Made by a program: the position numbers and the translations under genes
From: Pseudoalteromonas sp. DL-6
GTDB taxonomy: Bacteria > Pseudomonadota > Gammaproteobacteria > Enterobacterales > Alteromonadaceae
NCBI RefSeq assembly: GCF_004328665.1
Contig: NZ_CP019771.1
Span: forward strand, 124,001-188,000
DNA: 64,000 nucleotides
Direction: 5' to 3'
Notes under the pieces: model-generated
Databases searched by the model: none
Told to the model about the DNA's origin: nothing
The model's input: the letters and a program-made list of their open reading frames with translations, nothing else
Shown here: one piece after another, positions 1 to 10,059 of the stretch
Position numbering within the stretch: position 1 is the stretch's first letter
How the letters are laid out: each line of letters begins with the position of its first letter

Positions 1-3000
1 TTGAGAAGTTGCTTCAAGAGTAATTGGCTCTAAACTTGATACAAAAACAGGGGCTATATTTTCACCCAAGCTAGAATCAGTTGGGTGACTATCTTCACTA
101 TCTAGTACACCGTCGCCATCTGTATCTGTAGAAAGCGGATTACTAGACATCTGATACTCGTTTAAGTTAGATAAACCGTCGTAGTCTGGATCATTTGATG
201 CATCATAAGAGTCAAGTGCATTTAGTCCATTCTGTGCTTCCCAATAGTCTGGAATACCGTCGCCATCAAAGTCACTAACTACATCCAGCTCAGCAGTCCA
301 TGAAATATTATCAACTGAAAAAGGCATATCTGCTAAGTAAGGACTTTCGTATTTTATCTTCACAATATTAAAACCATCATTTACCGGAATTAACAAACGA
401 GAGCGATAATGCTTAATATTGTACTGAGTACCGTTAACACTAATTTGGAATAATGAGTTACTGTTTGAAAAGTAATCTAAATTAATGAACCCCGCCTCAA
501 ATAACCCTGCAATTGCAAAGCCGCTTTTACTACCTGCTGGAGAAGCATTTAGGCTTAAGCTTGATGTACCATCCGTAGACCAGTTGGTATTAAGCTGCCA
601 TTGAGTAGAGTGCTCTGCAAGCTCAGTAAACATAACTGGCAAAAGCCCTTCTTCAAAGCTTTCATTTAGCTGAGAAAAAGACTGCACAGTCGATGTTGCA
701 TCATTAGCAACGCTTTGCCCATAGAACTCTTGAATATTAGTATAACCATCAGCATCAAAATCTAAACTCGCATCTGAAGGGTCAAGTGGTAGCAAGCCAT
801 TATTAACTTCATAGCCATCACTTAACTCATCAGAATCTGTGTCAGATGAATTTGGATTTGTTCCTAGGTTATACTCATTAAGGGCTGAAAGGCTGTCAGC
901 GTCTTTGTCAGATAGTGCATCACTTGCATCAAAACGATTCAAACCATTTAGTAGTTCCCAATAGTCTGGCATTTGATCGTTATCAGTATCGGTTTGATCA
1001 CCGACTGGAAGCATAGCAAAATTATCAAGCCATACTGCATCAGCATCAGTTGATACTGATCCGTCTTTGGTATATTTGAACTCAATCTTATGCAACCCTT
1101 CACTAATATTAACTAAAAATGAAGTTTGCTCAGGTGCGTCTAAATTTCCACGTTCAGCATTACCAATAACTTCTTGGCCATCTATAGTCACGATAAAAAA
1201 GTCACAACACGATTCAGAATCAATCTTATAATCGAACGCTAAAACCCCTTCTTCAAATAAACCCGTGACAGTAAACCCGCTAAACTGAGAATCAGTGATG
1301 TCTCCCGAGCGAATACTTTGTAAGCCCTGTGTGGCAAAGTCGTTTGTGATAAACCACGGTGCACTTGAGTCTACTGACTCAGTCATCCATGTTGGAAGTG
1401 TATCGCCTTCGAATGATGTTGTGATATTTAAAACAACAGGGTAAGAGGCATCTGACTGAGGATCTGTATTTGCTTGATACTCTGTGAAGTTAGTAAATCC
1501 ATCATTGTCAGCATCTTGTGACGCATCGGCGGCATCTGTAAGATTTAGACTGTTGTTATACTCCCACCCATCGGGCATTAAATCGCCATCAGTATCTGAG
1601 TTGTTAGGTAAACCGTTATTTAAAAACTCAAGAAGGTTAGATAAACCATCGTTATCTAAATCAAGCGCTGAGTCGTCAGTATTTATATCCAAACCATACG
1701 ATAATTCCCACATATCTGACATACCATCACCATCAGAGTCAGGGAAACTAGGCCCAATGTATAAATTATCGATAAATACAGCATCTAAACCTTCAGACAC
1801 TATAACGTCTTTAGTGTATACAAACTTAACTGTATTAAACCCAGTAGGTAATGGAAAAGAAGCCACCTTCCAATCAGTTAGGCCTGACTCATCAAGAACT
1901 AGTGCGTCGTTAATATAAACTTTAAAGAAGTCATAATTTGCTTCAGTTTCCAATAAGTAGTTAAAGTTAACAAAACGTTGTTCGTCACTTATAAATTGAA
2001 ATTCAACACTCGTTTGTTGCGAATCAGTAATATCACTGCTAGTTAACACTAAGCCATCGTGGCCGTCATAATCAGTAATAAACCAAGGCGTTTGAGGGGT
2101 TGAAGAAACTAAAAATTCAGGGACAACTGCGTCATCAAAATTATAAGTAGTTTCAGGAAAAACAGAAGGTTCAGAGTTTGGATCAGTTGGGTCGCTGTTG
2201 CCATAGTACTCAATTAAGTTAGCCCAGCTATCGGAATCAAAATCAAGTTCTGCATCAGCTGCATCGAGTGGATTAAATGCAAAAGTGACTTCCCAGCCAT
2301 CTGGCATACGATCGGAATCTGAATCCGCGTTGTTAGGCAACGTCATGTAGACGTTTAATTCATCGTAATCAGATAAGCTATCAGCATCAGTATCAACTGA
2401 GTTTGGAAGAGTATTTGCTAAGTATTCTTCCAAGTTAGAAAGGCCATCTTGGTCCAAATCTAAGTTGGCATCATCGGCATCTGACGGGTCTAGTCCGTAT
2501 AAAAGTTCCCAGTAATCATCCATGAGATCTGAATCAGTATCGACAAACTTAATATTATCGCAAATAACTTCTACTTCATTAAATGCTGAAATTACATCAA
2601 ATGCATTATAATTTAAATCAATTGCAGAGTTGATTGCTCCACATGCACCATCGATAAAACCACTCGAATTAACCCAGTAGTTTTGATTTGCTTTTAGCAT
2701 TATTTCAAACGCTTTTTGAGGATTCCAACCATCAGTATTTGAAAGAAGGAAAAAAGCACGGTTAAAAACACCACTACTAAAGTGAACATCCATGCCCGGA
2801 TAAAAATCGCTGGCTTTATCAATAGAAACGCCATCTAATGAAGGAGTTTCAAAGTAACGAAGGGCTGGATCTACTTTTGAAATATCCGCCCCTGATAACC
2901 AGTCAGTTTCACCACGTAAAAAATACTCTGCAGTTTCACCTGCCATATCAGAGAAAGACTCATTAATTCCGCCTGATTGATTAGAGTAAATTAGATTGGA

Positions 3001-4044
3001 GTTTTGACTAGTAAAGCCGTGGCTAACCTCATGAGATACAATATCAAGTGAAACCAGCGGGTAAAATCTATCAGCGCCATCACCAAAGGTCATTGCTTGG
3101 CCATTCCAAGTGGCATTTTCCCAGTTATCACCACTGTGAACTCGCATTAACAATTGAAATGTAAGCGGTGCAGTGTTGTACCATTGTTGATACATATCAA
3201 AAACTGCGGTTCCAAATGCATGAGCGTCATTTAATGGAGAAAAAGCACCATTTATTTCCTTATGTGTATTACGATCACATGTGAATGAAAAGGCTTCACT
3301 TGGCTCAGAGCCCGATTCCATAGTGACCGTTTTTACTTTGTCATTTTCTAAAAAACAAGTCCCACCGACTTGGGTAACATTAAATGCGTCTCTATCTGTA
3401 CCGTATTCATACTGGCCAATCTTTTGATTGCCACCAGGTCCTTTACCGTCAACACTTTGAATATTATCCCACAGTTCAAAAATCTGATAAGTAGATTCAC
3501 TTATTAAACCAATTGGCATTGTTTCAATGCCATTTTTAGTTACTTTGAGTTCAATTAAGCGAACGTAATAAGCCTTGCCATCATGAATATAAATGTAGCG
3601 TTTATTATTTATTATTTGGCTCTCAAGCGAATCATCTAATTTAGACTTCGTCAGCAAAGATTTAACAGCTTTTAACTCATCAAAAGTAGCGCTCGCTGTT
3701 TTATTCAAAGATGCAAAGTTAATGTTTTTAGCAAAAAAGCCACTAATATGTTCAGAGTTAGGCTGAACTCTAATTTGCTGACCCCATACTGGAACCCCAG
3801 AAAAGTATTGCTGCATCTTTTTAGAAGACACATTAACTTGTTGTGAAAGGCTCAATTGAGGTTGTTCTAGTTCTACAAAATAAGAACTTGCAGAAGACTT
3901 ATTAGCAATAGAGGCGTTTTGATTTAAAAGTTGCTTAACTTCTTGGGTGGATGATTTATTTATTCGCTGCGAAACAGCAGCTTGAGAACTTAGCGTGTTC
4001 AAAAAGCAAAATGCTATCAATCCTGATGAAAGTGTTTTATACAT
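1..4044 (-). CDS. Secreted M4-family (thermolysin/vibriolysin-like) zinc metalloprotease with calcium-binding repeats, 3' end outside window
   Basis: The frame is open from an ATG at 4044 (AGGAA 5 nt upstream) to base 1, 1348 codons without a stop, so the C-terminus is missing. It starts with a signal peptide and an FTP-type propeptide (to about residue 200), followed by an M4 catalytic domain. The zinc site is complete: HEVSH at 338-342 and the third ligand E362 in GGINESFSD, spaced as in thermolysin. From about residue 500 the protein alternates DxDxDG-type (thrombospondin type 3-like) segments with a roughly 140-residue beta-type module. That module occurs three times, with matching motifs near residues 650, 897 and 1149 (for example PWFIT, DSQ, FEEG). 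Expected role: exported endopeptidase degrading external protein. The function of the repeated module is unknown; surface or substrate binding is a guess. Catalytic assignment is very secure. Confidence 0.95.
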   Translation of the reverse strand, partial: MYKTLSSGLIAFCFLNTLSSQAAVSQRINKSSTQEVKQLLNQNASIANKSSASSYFVELEQPQLSLSQQVNVSSKKMQQYFSGVPVWGQQIRVQPNSEHISGFFAKNINFASLNKTASATFDELKAVKSLLTKSKLDDSLESQIINNKRYIYIHDGKAYYVRLIELKVTKNGIETMPIGLISESTYQIFELWDNIQSVDGKGPGGNQKIGQYEYGTDRDAFNVTQVGGTCFLENDKVKTVTMESGSEPSEAFSFTCDRNTHKEINGAFSPLNDAHAFGTAVFDMYQQWYNTAPLTFQLLMRVHSGDNWENATWNGQAMTFGDGADRFYPLVSLDIVSHEVSHGFTSQNSNLIYSNQSGGINESFSDMAGETAEYFLRGETDWLSGADISKVDPALRYFETPSLDGVSIDKASDFYPGMDVHFSSGVFNRAFFLLSNTDGWNPQKAFEIMLKANQNYWVNSSGFIDGACGAINSAIDLNYNAFDVISAFNEVEVICDNIKFVDTDSDLMDDYWELLYGLDPSDADDANLDLDQDGLSNLEEYLANTLPNSVDTDADSLSDYDELNVYMTLPNNADSDSDRMPDGWEVTFAFNPLDAADAELDFDSDSWANLIEYYGNSDPTDPNSEPSVFPETTYNFDDAVVPEFLVSSTPQTPWFITDYDGHDGLVLTSSDITDSQQTSVEFQFISDEQRFVNFNYLLETEANYDFFKVYINDALVLDESGLTDWKVASFPLPTGFNTVKFVYTKDVIVSEGLDAVFIDNLYIGPSFPDSDGDGMSDMWELSYGLDINTDDSALDLDNDGLSNLLEFLNNGLPNNSDTDGDLMPDGWEYNNSLNLTDAADASQDADNDGFTNFTEYQANTDPQSDASYPVVLNITTSFEGDTLPTWMTESVDSSAPWFITNDFATQGLQSIRSGDITDSQFSGFTVTGLFEEGVLAFDYKIDSESCCDFFIVTIDGQEVIGNAERGNLDAPEQTSFLVNISEGLHKIEFKYTKDGSVSTDADAVWLDNFAMLPVGDQTDTDNDQMPDYWELLNGLNRFDASDALSDKDADSLSALNEYNLGTNPNSSDTDSDELSDGYEVNNGLLPLDPSDASLDFDADGYTNIQEFYGQSVANDATSTVQSFSQLNESFEEGLLPVMFTELAEHSTQWQLNTNWSTDGTSSLSLNASPAGSKSGFAIAGLFEAGFINLDYFSNSNSLFQISVNGTQYNIKHYRSRLLIPVNDGFNIVKIKYESPYLADMPFSVDNISWTAELDVVSDFDGDGIPDYWEAQNGLNALDSYDASNDPDYDGLSNLNEYQMSSNPLSTDTDGDGVLDSEDSHPTDSSLGENIAPVFVSSLEPITLEATSQ

Positions 4045-4247
4045 AACATTCCTATGTCGTATATTATAATTATTCAGTGTTTATTCATTTAAAAACGCTC
4101 AAATGTAACATATTTGATAATGGGGAGTCATTCATAAAACTAAATAAATAGGTACAATTATTAACTAATGTAAAAGGCAACTAAATAATTAATTGAAACC
4201 GTGATTTGAATTTTAAGGATGCAAAAAATAAATGATAAAAGAACAAA

Positions 4248-4284
4248 GAAACTGCATAGAAAAATTAAATATCCACGCAGTTTC
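4248..4284 (-). terminator. Possible terminator after the DUF4240 gene
   Basis: GAAACTGC at 4248-4255 pairs exactly with GCAGTTTC at 4277-4284. The loop is long (21 nt) and the T-run on the minus strand is short, so this is only a candidate. It lies downstream of the gene ending at 4326 and upstream of the M4 protease start. Confidence 0.35.
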
Positions 4285-4325
4285 ATGTTTTAAAAAGTTG
4301 TTAAGAGTTATGCAATATTAACGTC

Positions 4326-4844
4326 TTACTGCCAATATTTTGCAAATAACTGCGGGTAACTTTGTTTTAAAAACTTAGGCTTGTCTTTAAAGCGTTTGCC
4401 TTTAGGTTGTTCAAGCCCTGAGGGAATAAACGGTAACTCATCGTCATTACGTTCTTCATATAACAAACCTGCAATTAGGTCATACTCATCTAAATACGGG
4501 TAAGGTTGCTCGTTTAAAAAATAAAGCGGTGTGCACTGAGCTAAGCTATCAGGGTTTTCTAGTGCGGCTTTAAATACGGCTTCACCACGGGATATTAACC
4601 AACAACGAAATTCTGAAAAGCCATATTCGTCATTACAGCCTGCCATGACAAACGCCGCACCAAATAAATCCCAGGTATAACTTTGGCGCATACAAATACT
4701 AAACTGTTTATCAAATTCAATTAATTGCTCATCTGATAAGTCACTCAGTGCCGACTTAAGCGATTGGCACACTGAATCGGGCTCTGAGGTTTTATCTTCG
4801 ACAGTAACCAAGCACCAAAAATCAGTTAAGGTTAGCTCACTCAT
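4326..4844 (-). CDS. DUF4240 domain protein
   Basis: 172 residues. The pattern TLTDFWCLV near the start, followed by EFDKQF, WDLFGAAFVMAG, FRCWLISRGEAVF and ALENPDSLA, is what I associate with the DUF4240 family, whose function is unknown. No signal peptide or membrane segment is visible, so it is probably cytoplasmic. The ATG overlaps the stop of the upstream ywbE-like gene by 4 nt (ATGA), which indicates translational coupling and a two-gene operon. The family call rests on remembered motifs. Confidence 0.75.
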   Translation of the reverse strand: MSELTLTDFWCLVTVEDKTSEPDSVCQSLKSALSDLSDEQLIEFDKQFSICMRQSYTWDLFGAAFVMAGCNDEYGFSEFRCWLISRGEAVFKAALENPDSLAQCTPLYFLNEQPYPYLDEYDLIAGLLYEERNDDELPFIPSGLEQPKGKRFKDKPKFLKQSYPQLFAKYWQ

Positions 4845-5035
4845 GCAAGGATCTCTTTTACCCGACCCACTTGGCCGTCTTCTAATTGTACTTTAATACC
4901 ATGCGGGTGATTAGGCGACTTGGTTAATAAACGCGACACAATACCATTAGTTAATGTACCACTGCGTTGATCTTGTTTAAGTACAATATTAACCTCTGTG
5001 CCGGGTGTTATTTGTGAACGTGTTGGAACAGCCAT
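4841..5035 (-). CDS. YwbE family protein (DUF2196)
   Basis: 64 residues. The order ITPGTEVNIVLKQDQRSG, then VSRLLTKSPNHPHGIKVQL, then GQVGRVKEIL is typical of the small YwbE/DUF2196 proteins. They look like a single beta-barrel domain and have no proven function. The size is normal for the family. It is first in a pair with the DUF4240 gene, with overlapping stop and start codons. Confidence 0.85.
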   Translation of the reverse strand: MAVPTRSQITPGTEVNIVLKQDQRSGTLTNGIVSRLLTKSPNHPHGIKVQLEDGQVGRVKEILA

Positions 5036-5172
5036 ATATAATCTCTTTTGCTATTTTTGGGGATTATAGCCTGCTTAATAAAATCTCTCTATATTAAAGC
5101 TTTTACTAGGCCTATAAATGCCTGAACTACGTTAAAATGAAGAATAGCTAAACAAAAACAACATACCTATTT

Positions 5173-5460
5173 TTACTTCTTAAAAAATGAAATGGCATTG
5201 TTTTTTATATGAATATTTAAACTAGCTAATACATTACAAATAAGCTGCTCAATGTAATCTAGCTGATTTTTTTGTTTTGCCTGCTCTAGTGCGATAGCAT
5301 CAATAAAATAACAGCTTACGGTAAACTTTGATGGTAAATTATTTAAATCTGCCGAATGGGTAAGAAAGCTAAAGCCCTCAACATTATCTTTTATTTGCTC
5401 GCAAGCCAGTGTTAATTGCTGACGAATACGTTTATCTAGCTGCTTTTGGGTTTTGGTCAT
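5173..5460 (-). CDS. Conserved hypothetical protein, 95 residues
   Basis: A basic, Lys/Gln-rich protein beginning MTKTQKQLDKRIRQQL, with no signal peptide or membrane segment. It resembles short Alteromonadales proteins sometimes labelled Fis-family regulators, but I see no clear C-terminal helix-turn-helix, so no function is assigned. It lies 6 bp downstream of the small lipoprotein gene on the same strand and is probably cotranscribed with it. Confidence 0.6.
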   Translation of the reverse strand: MTKTQKQLDKRIRQQLTLACEQIKDNVEGFSFLTHSADLNNLPSKFTVSCYFIDAIALEQAKQKNQLDYIEQLICNVLASLNIHIKNNAISFFKK

Positions 5461-5466
5461 TGTTTA

Positions 5467-5673
5467 TTACTGCTCAGCGGTTTGTTGCTTTTTAAATTCT
5501 TTGTAGCTGTCTTGTTGTTGTTTAACACATTCATGGTATTCCTTGTCAGCCATATGACTGCACTCACCTAATCGGGCTGATTGAATTTCATGATAACGGC
5601 TATCACTGCTACACCCTGCTAACACTACGATTACCGATAACGAAAGTAGATACTTTAAGTTATGATTCAACAT
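5467..5673 (-). CDS. Small lipoprotein, function unknown
   Basis: 68 residues. A hydrophobic signal segment ends in the lipobox LAGC (Cys at residue 21), followed by SSDS. Asp is absent at +2 (it is Ser), so by the Lol rule outer-membrane sorting is expected. The mature part is only about 48 residues, charged, with two further cysteines (GECSHMADKEYHECV) that could form a disulfide. It precedes the 95-residue gene by 6 bp. The family is not recognised. Confidence 0.7.
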   Translation of the reverse strand: MLNHNLKYLLSLSVIVVLAGCSSDSRYHEIQSARLGECSHMADKEYHECVKQQQDSYKEFKKQQTAEQ

Positions 5674-5770
5674 TCAAAATTCCTTATATTTTAACCGGAA
5701 AACTACTGATTTTCGTTATTTTTGCTGTATATTGCACTGGTTTTGTATTTATAACCGTTAAGGGCACGTT

Positions 5771-6577
5771 ATGATGTTGTCGCAGTTACAAGAGCTGTTC
5801 CAGCGTATCGATAAAAGTAAATTATTTCAATCATTTGTTATTGCAGTTATTGTTGTTTCTGCACTGACCGTAGGTGCACATACCTATTCGTTACACCCTA
5901 CCGCTGAGCTATTTCTACATTGGATGGATATAGGCATTACGGTGTTTTTCTTAATCGAACTAGTTATTCGTTATATTGCCAGTAAAGGTATCAGAGACTT
6001 TTTCTCCAAAGGCTGGAACATATTTGACTTCATTATAGTGATCGGAAGTTTATATCCTGCGGCAGGCTCGACTATTTTTATTGCTCGACTACTGCGTATT
6101 TTCCGCGTACTACGTTTGGTGTCTATGATCCCAGAGCTGCGCTTATTAGTGAACTCACTAATAAAAGCTATCCCGCAAATGGGCTACATTGCGCTGCTAA
6201 TGTTTGTAATTTTTTATATTTATGCTGCTACAGGTAGCATGTTATTTGCTGAGATAAACCCGGTACTGTGGGGCGATGTGTCTATTTCTATGCTCACCTT
6301 GTTTAGAATAGCCACCTTCGAAGATTGGACCGACGTGATGTACGAAACCATGGCGGTATACAAATTAAGTTGGATTTTTTACTTAACCTTTATCTTTTTA
6401 ACTGCATTTGTATTTTTAAATATGATGGTCGGGGCAATCTTAGAGGTGATGAGTGAAGAGCATCGCAATGCACGTGAAGAGCAAGCCGATAACGACTCAC
6501 TACCGGCCACCCAAGGCCAAGTAAACGAATTAAAAGCACAGCTAACAGAGTTAAAGCAATTACTTAAAAATAAATAG
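5771..6577 (+). CDS. Single-domain voltage-gated cation channel (Ion_trans family)
   Basis: 268 residues with six predicted membrane helices plus a pore loop, the layout of bacterial homotetrameric NaChBac-like channels. The S4 voltage sensor is visible as FIARLLRIFRVLRLV, with arginines every third residue. The pore motif is TFEDWTD at 182-188, where bacterial sodium channels have TLESW. The C-terminus (NELKAQLTELKQLLKNK) is a predicted coiled coil, as used for tetramer assembly in this family. Two ATGs stand in tandem; AAGGG six bases upstream favours the first. It is monocistronic, ending at the bidirectional hairpin at 6589-6608. The extra acidic residues in the filter suggest calcium rather than sodium permeation, which is inference. 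Confidence 0.88.
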   Translation: MMLSQLQELFQRIDKSKLFQSFVIAVIVVSALTVGAHTYSLHPTAELFLHWMDIGITVFFLIELVIRYIASKGIRDFFSKGWNIFDFIIVIGSLYPAAGSTIFIARLLRIFRVLRLVSMIPELRLLVNSLIKAIPQMGYIALLMFVIFYIYAATGSMLFAEINPVLWGDVSISMLTLFRIATFEDWTDVMYETMAVYKLSWIFYLTFIFLTAFVFLNMMVGAILEVMSEEHRNAREEQADNDSLPATQGQVNELKAQLTELKQLLKNK

Positions 6578-6588
6578 CATGTATAAAA

Positions 6589-6608
6589 GGGCAAGTATGC
6601 ACTTGCCC
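6589..6608. terminator. Bidirectional terminator between channel and chemoreceptor genes
   Basis: A perfect 8-bp stem (GGGCAAGT at 6589-6596, ACTTGCCC at 6601-6608) with a 4-nt loop. It sits between two convergent genes, with an A-run on the left and a T-rich right flank, so it can serve both. Confidence 0.8.
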
Positions 6609-6614
6609 TATTAT

Positions 6615-8573
6615 TTATACTTTAAACTTGCCTACTAAGTCCGTTAATATCGATGAAAGACGGCTCATTTCATTACCGTTGTCACTGGTGCTAACAGCAA
6701 TATCACTGACCTCATCGGCTGCATTTTTAATCTCGATAACGTTTCGGTTTATGTCTTCAGCTACGTGTTGCTGCTCTTCAGCTGCGGTGGCTATTTGGGT
6801 ATTTAAATCGCTAATATTAACAATAGAGGCTGTGATCTCGCTAAACTGTTGTTGCGCCGAATGAGCAAGCTCTACAGTTTTATTAGTAGTTTCTATACTG
6901 CGTTCCATGTCTTTAGACACTTTAGATGACATAGTACGTAGTTTATCTAACTGCGACGCCACTTCTTCGGTCGACTCGGCAGTGCGTTGCGATAACGCAC
7001 GCACTTCATCAGCAACCACTGCAAAACCACGCCCATGCTCTCCAGCGCGCGCAGCTTCTATTGCAGCATTCAATGCTAGTAAATTGGTTTGCTCAGAAAT
7101 ACCGCGAATAACGCTCAAAATAGACATAATATTTTCGCTTTCTGCATCAAGTTGAGTGATATCTGCTGAAGCACGGTTAATTACATCACATAACTGCACC
7201 ACACTTTCTACGGTTTGAGTAATAACCGATTGCCCCAAGTCTGATGCTTGTTGTGTTTGAACCGCTAAATCCGCCGCATTCGCACAACTACTCGATACTT
7301 CATTAGCAGTGGCAGCCATTTCATTAATAGCCGTTGCCGCCATTTCTAAGGCTTGTTGTTGCTGACTGGTAGAGCTTGTTAATTGTGCAGCTTGCGATGA
7401 AGTTTGCGATGAAGTTTTACTGACATTTTGCGCACACTCATTAATTTGCGTCACCAGCTCACTGATCAGATTTAAAAATAAGTTAAAACTAGTGGCTAAT
7501 TTAGCGGTTTCATCCTTAGTTTTTATCGCTAGGCGCTGGGTTAAATCCCCTCCTCCTTGTGATATTTCAGTTAAACCATCGCTTACCTCAACAATAGGAG
7601 CAGAAATAAGTTTAGAAATATAACTCGCTATCGCGATAAATACGGCAATTAATATCGCGCTAATAATTAAAATGGTATAAGCCATTGCATTGGCCGCGCT
7701 CATTACCTCAGACTTTTCTACCACCCCAATAAACTTCCACCCCAAAATGGGAGACGTGTAAATATTGGCCATATACTGTTTTCCATCAATATCGACATCA
7801 AACAGGCCTTGGTTATTTTTAGCTAAATCGGCATATTTTCCGCCCTCAATATCAGCTAAGTTTTTAAATCGGTAATCTGGGTGTTTCACATCCACCAGCA
7901 CACTGCCGCTGTCTTCAATCAACATTAAGTAGCCTGTTTCGCCTAATTTAATATTAGCAATTATGTCAGTAAGCCCTCCTAGTGAAACATCCATCCCTTG
8001 AGCACCAATTAACTCGCCGTTATCAATAATGGCTTTAACCGTGGATACAATCACTAAATCATCAGCTGCCCAGTAGTAAGCATTAGTGCGGGTTGTTTTA
8101 CCGTTCGCTTGTTTAGCGGTTTTATACCATGGGCGCTGACGAGGATCGTAATTAGCGTTTACGTTTCCCATAGGCCATTGAATATAACCACCTTGTTCAT
8201 TCCCCATGTAAATATAGGCAAGCCCAGGGTGAGTCTCACCAAAGTGATTAAATAAACTATAAGCAGCTTGCTCTGTTGGGCTTTGATTCGGGTGATCAAG
8301 CATTACCTCAGTGCCGATATCCATATGTGTTTTTATGTTTTCACGGGCATTTTTAATTGTTTCATGAGAGGCTAAGTAATCAACATTTTTGCCAATTTCA
8401 GCAAAAAACATGGTAATTGCGTTATCAACTTGGCGGGCTTCTCGTTCACTTAGTACGGAGAAATTTTCCAGTGCTTGCTCTCTAGTTTGAGAAATAACTA
8501 AAGCGGCTATAATTAATAACGGTAGAGCAATTGCTGATGCAAAAGAGAGCTTTAATTTTTTTGATATATTCAT
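6615..8573 (-). CDS. Methyl-accepting chemotaxis protein with dCache sensor
   Basis: The start is set at ATG 8573 (MNISKKLKL) because GAGG lies 8 nt upstream; an in-frame start 7 codons earlier has no such site. 652 residues: first membrane helix at about 10-30, periplasmic double-Cache domain to about 280 (QRPWYK and GAQGMDV motifs), second membrane helix, HAMP, then a signalling domain with the hallmark [19 protein letters not shown] hairpin tip. It should signal to CheA/CheW from the inner membrane. The sensor keeps the RPWY element but lacks the PYID segment of amino-acid-binding Cache domains, so its ligand is unknown. It ends in GKFKV and lacks the NWETF-type pentapeptide. It appears monocistronic. 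Confidence 0.95.
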   Translation of the reverse strand: MNISKKLKLSFASAIALPLLIIAALVISQTREQALENFSVLSEREARQVDNAITMFFAEIGKNVDYLASHETIKNARENIKTHMDIGTEVMLDHPNQSPTEQAAYSLFNHFGETHPGLAYIYMGNEQGGYIQWPMGNVNANYDPRQRPWYKTAKQANGKTTRTNAYYWAADDLVIVSTVKAIIDNGELIGAQGMDVSLGGLTDIIANIKLGETGYLMLIEDSGSVLVDVKHPDYRFKNLADIEGGKYADLAKNNQGLFDVDIDGKQYMANIYTSPILGWKFIGVVEKSEVMSAANAMAYTILIISAILIAVFIAIASYISKLISAPIVEVSDGLTEISQGGGDLTQRLAIKTKDETAKLATSFNLFLNLISELVTQINECAQNVSKTSSQTSSQAAQLTSSTSQQQQALEMAATAINEMAATANEVSSSCANAADLAVQTQQASDLGQSVITQTVESVVQLCDVINRASADITQLDAESENIMSILSVIRGISEQTNLLALNAAIEAARAGEHGRGFAVVADEVRALSQRTAESTEEVASQLDKLRTMSSKVSKDMERSIETTNKTVELAHSAQQQFSEITASIVNISDLNTQIATAAEEQQHVAEDINRNVIEIKNAADEVSDIAVSTSDNGNEMSRLSSILTDLVGKFKV

Positions 8574-8670
8574 GAAGTTAACCTCTAAAAACACTCTTAA
8601 AATATAGTGTGACTAAAGGCGTTGAGCAAGAAATGAGACAAGAATATTAATATTGATTCGCAAGGTTAAT

Positions 8671-8700
8671 AAAAAGGGCTAGCCGTAGCTAACCCTTTAA
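8671..8700 (-). terminator. Terminator after asd
   Basis: On the minus strand AGGGTTAGC pairs with GCTAGCCCT across a 4-nt loop, with one G-U pair, followed by a T-run (8671-8675). It lies 18 bp past the asd stop. Confidence 0.8.
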
Positions 8701-8717
8701 ATTAATAAATTAGAGAA

Positions 8718-9833
8718 TTATTCACCGTCTACAATAATACGTAACATACGACGCAGTGGCTCTGCTGCGCCCCATAAAAGCTGATCGCCCACGGTAAAGG
8801 CGCTAATATATTTTGGCCCCATGGCAAGTTTACGAATACGGCCAACAGGAATACTCAGCGTGCCAGTTACTTTAACTGGGGTTAAGTCGGTACAGGTAAG
8901 GTCGCGCTGATTAGGAATTACTTTAACCCACTCATTGTGCGAGGCTAAAATTTCTTCTATTTTCTCAACGCTAATATCTTCACGTAGTTTAATGGTCATC
9001 GCTTGGCTATGACAGCGCATTGCACCAATGCGTACACATAAACCATCTATAGGCACAGGCTGTTTTGATGAGCCTAAAATTTTGTTGGCTTCTACTTGCG
9101 CTTTCCATTCTTCTTTTGATTGACCGCTTGGCATAGGCACATCAATCCATGGGATTAAGCTACCTGCTAGCGGCACACCAAATTGATCTTGTGGCAAATC
9201 GCTTGATGCCATTTTTTCGCTGACTATTTTATCAATTTCTAAAATAGCTGAACTTGGGTTATCTAATTGCTGCGCAACACTTGCATGAATAGCACCCATT
9301 TGGGCAATGAGCTCTTTCATATTGCGTGCACCGGCGCCCGACGCTGCTTGGTAGGTCATTGGGCTTACCCATTCAATTAGGTCTTGTTCAAATAGACCGC
9401 CCAGTGCTAGTAGCATAAGTGAAACCGTGCAGTTACCACCTACAAAGGTTTTAACACCTTGCTCTAGCCCTTGTTCAATCACATCTTTGTTAACAGGGTC
9501 AAGCACAATAATACTGTCGTCACTCATGCGCAGTGCAGAGGCTGCATCTATCCAATAGCCATCCCAACCCGATTCACGTAATTTTGGGTACACCGCATTA
9601 GTATAATCGCCACCCTGACAGGTAACAATAATATCCATTTTTGCAAGTTCAGAAATATCACTAGCATCTAAAAGCGGTTTAGCTGGACCTGCTAACTCAG
9701 GGCCAAGCTGACCTGCTTGTGAGGTGGTGAAAAAGGTGGTGTCGATATGAGCAAAATCATGTTGTTGTTCCATTCGCTCGAGTAATACTGAGCCTACCAT
9801 GCCGCGCCATCCAACTAATCCTACTTTTTTCAT
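8718..9833 (-). CDS. asd: Aspartate-semialdehyde dehydrogenase
   Basis: Reduces aspartyl phosphate to aspartate semialdehyde with NADPH, the branch point to lysine/diaminopimelate, threonine and methionine; cytoplasmic. The dinucleotide-binding start is [15 protein letters not shown], and the catalytic cysteine is in [10 protein letters not shown]. With the start at ATG 9833 this cysteine is residue 135, as in E. coli Asd, and the length is 371 (E. coli 367). I therefore prefer this start over one 8 codons upstream, which lacks a ribosome binding site. It stands alone between two terminators. Confidence 0.96.
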   Translation of the reverse strand: MKKVGLVGWRGMVGSVLLERMEQQHDFAHIDTTFFTTSQAGQLGPELAGPAKPLLDASDISELAKMDIIVTCQGGDYTNAVYPKLRESGWDGYWIDAASALRMSDDSIIVLDPVNKDVIEQGLEQGVKTFVGGNCTVSLMLLALGGLFEQDLIEWVSPMTYQAASGAGARNMKELIAQMGAIHASVAQQLDNPSSAILEIDKIVSEKMASSDLPQDQFGVPLAGSLIPWIDVPMPSGQSKEEWKAQVEANKILGSSKQPVPIDGLCVRIGAMRCHSQAMTIKLREDISVEKIEEILASHNEWVKVIPNQRDLTCTDLTPVKVTGTLSIPVGRIRKLAMGPKYISAFTVGDQLLWGAAEPLRRMLRIIVDGE

Positions 9834-9984
9834 TGTTTGTTCCACTGTTTGATTCATAAAAGGAGCCTATACATTAAAAATTAAAAATTCATTGCGTGAG
9901 ATTTAATTTTTACAGCTCTAAGCTAACACCACCAGCACGCTAAAACTAGTCAATAAACTGTAACTTAAATATTTTTCATACACA

Positions 9985-10013
9985 TAAAAAAGCCCTGTAT
10001 AAAATACAGGGCT
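9985..10013 (-). terminator. Terminator after the Oar-like receptor gene
   Basis: A perfect 9-bp stem (AGCCCTGTA at 9991-9999, TACAGGGCT at 10005-10013) is followed on the minus strand by a run of six T. It ends the lipoprotein-receptor transcript. Confidence 0.9.
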
Positions 10014-10059
10014 AATGAGTAGTTAGGCGTTGTTATAAATCCTATCCTTGGGCTTTTAC

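Noticed and set aside
1484..1918. 144-residue frame on the plus strand
   Set aside because: It lies wholly opposite the M4 protease gene, whose coding frame carries clear repeats.
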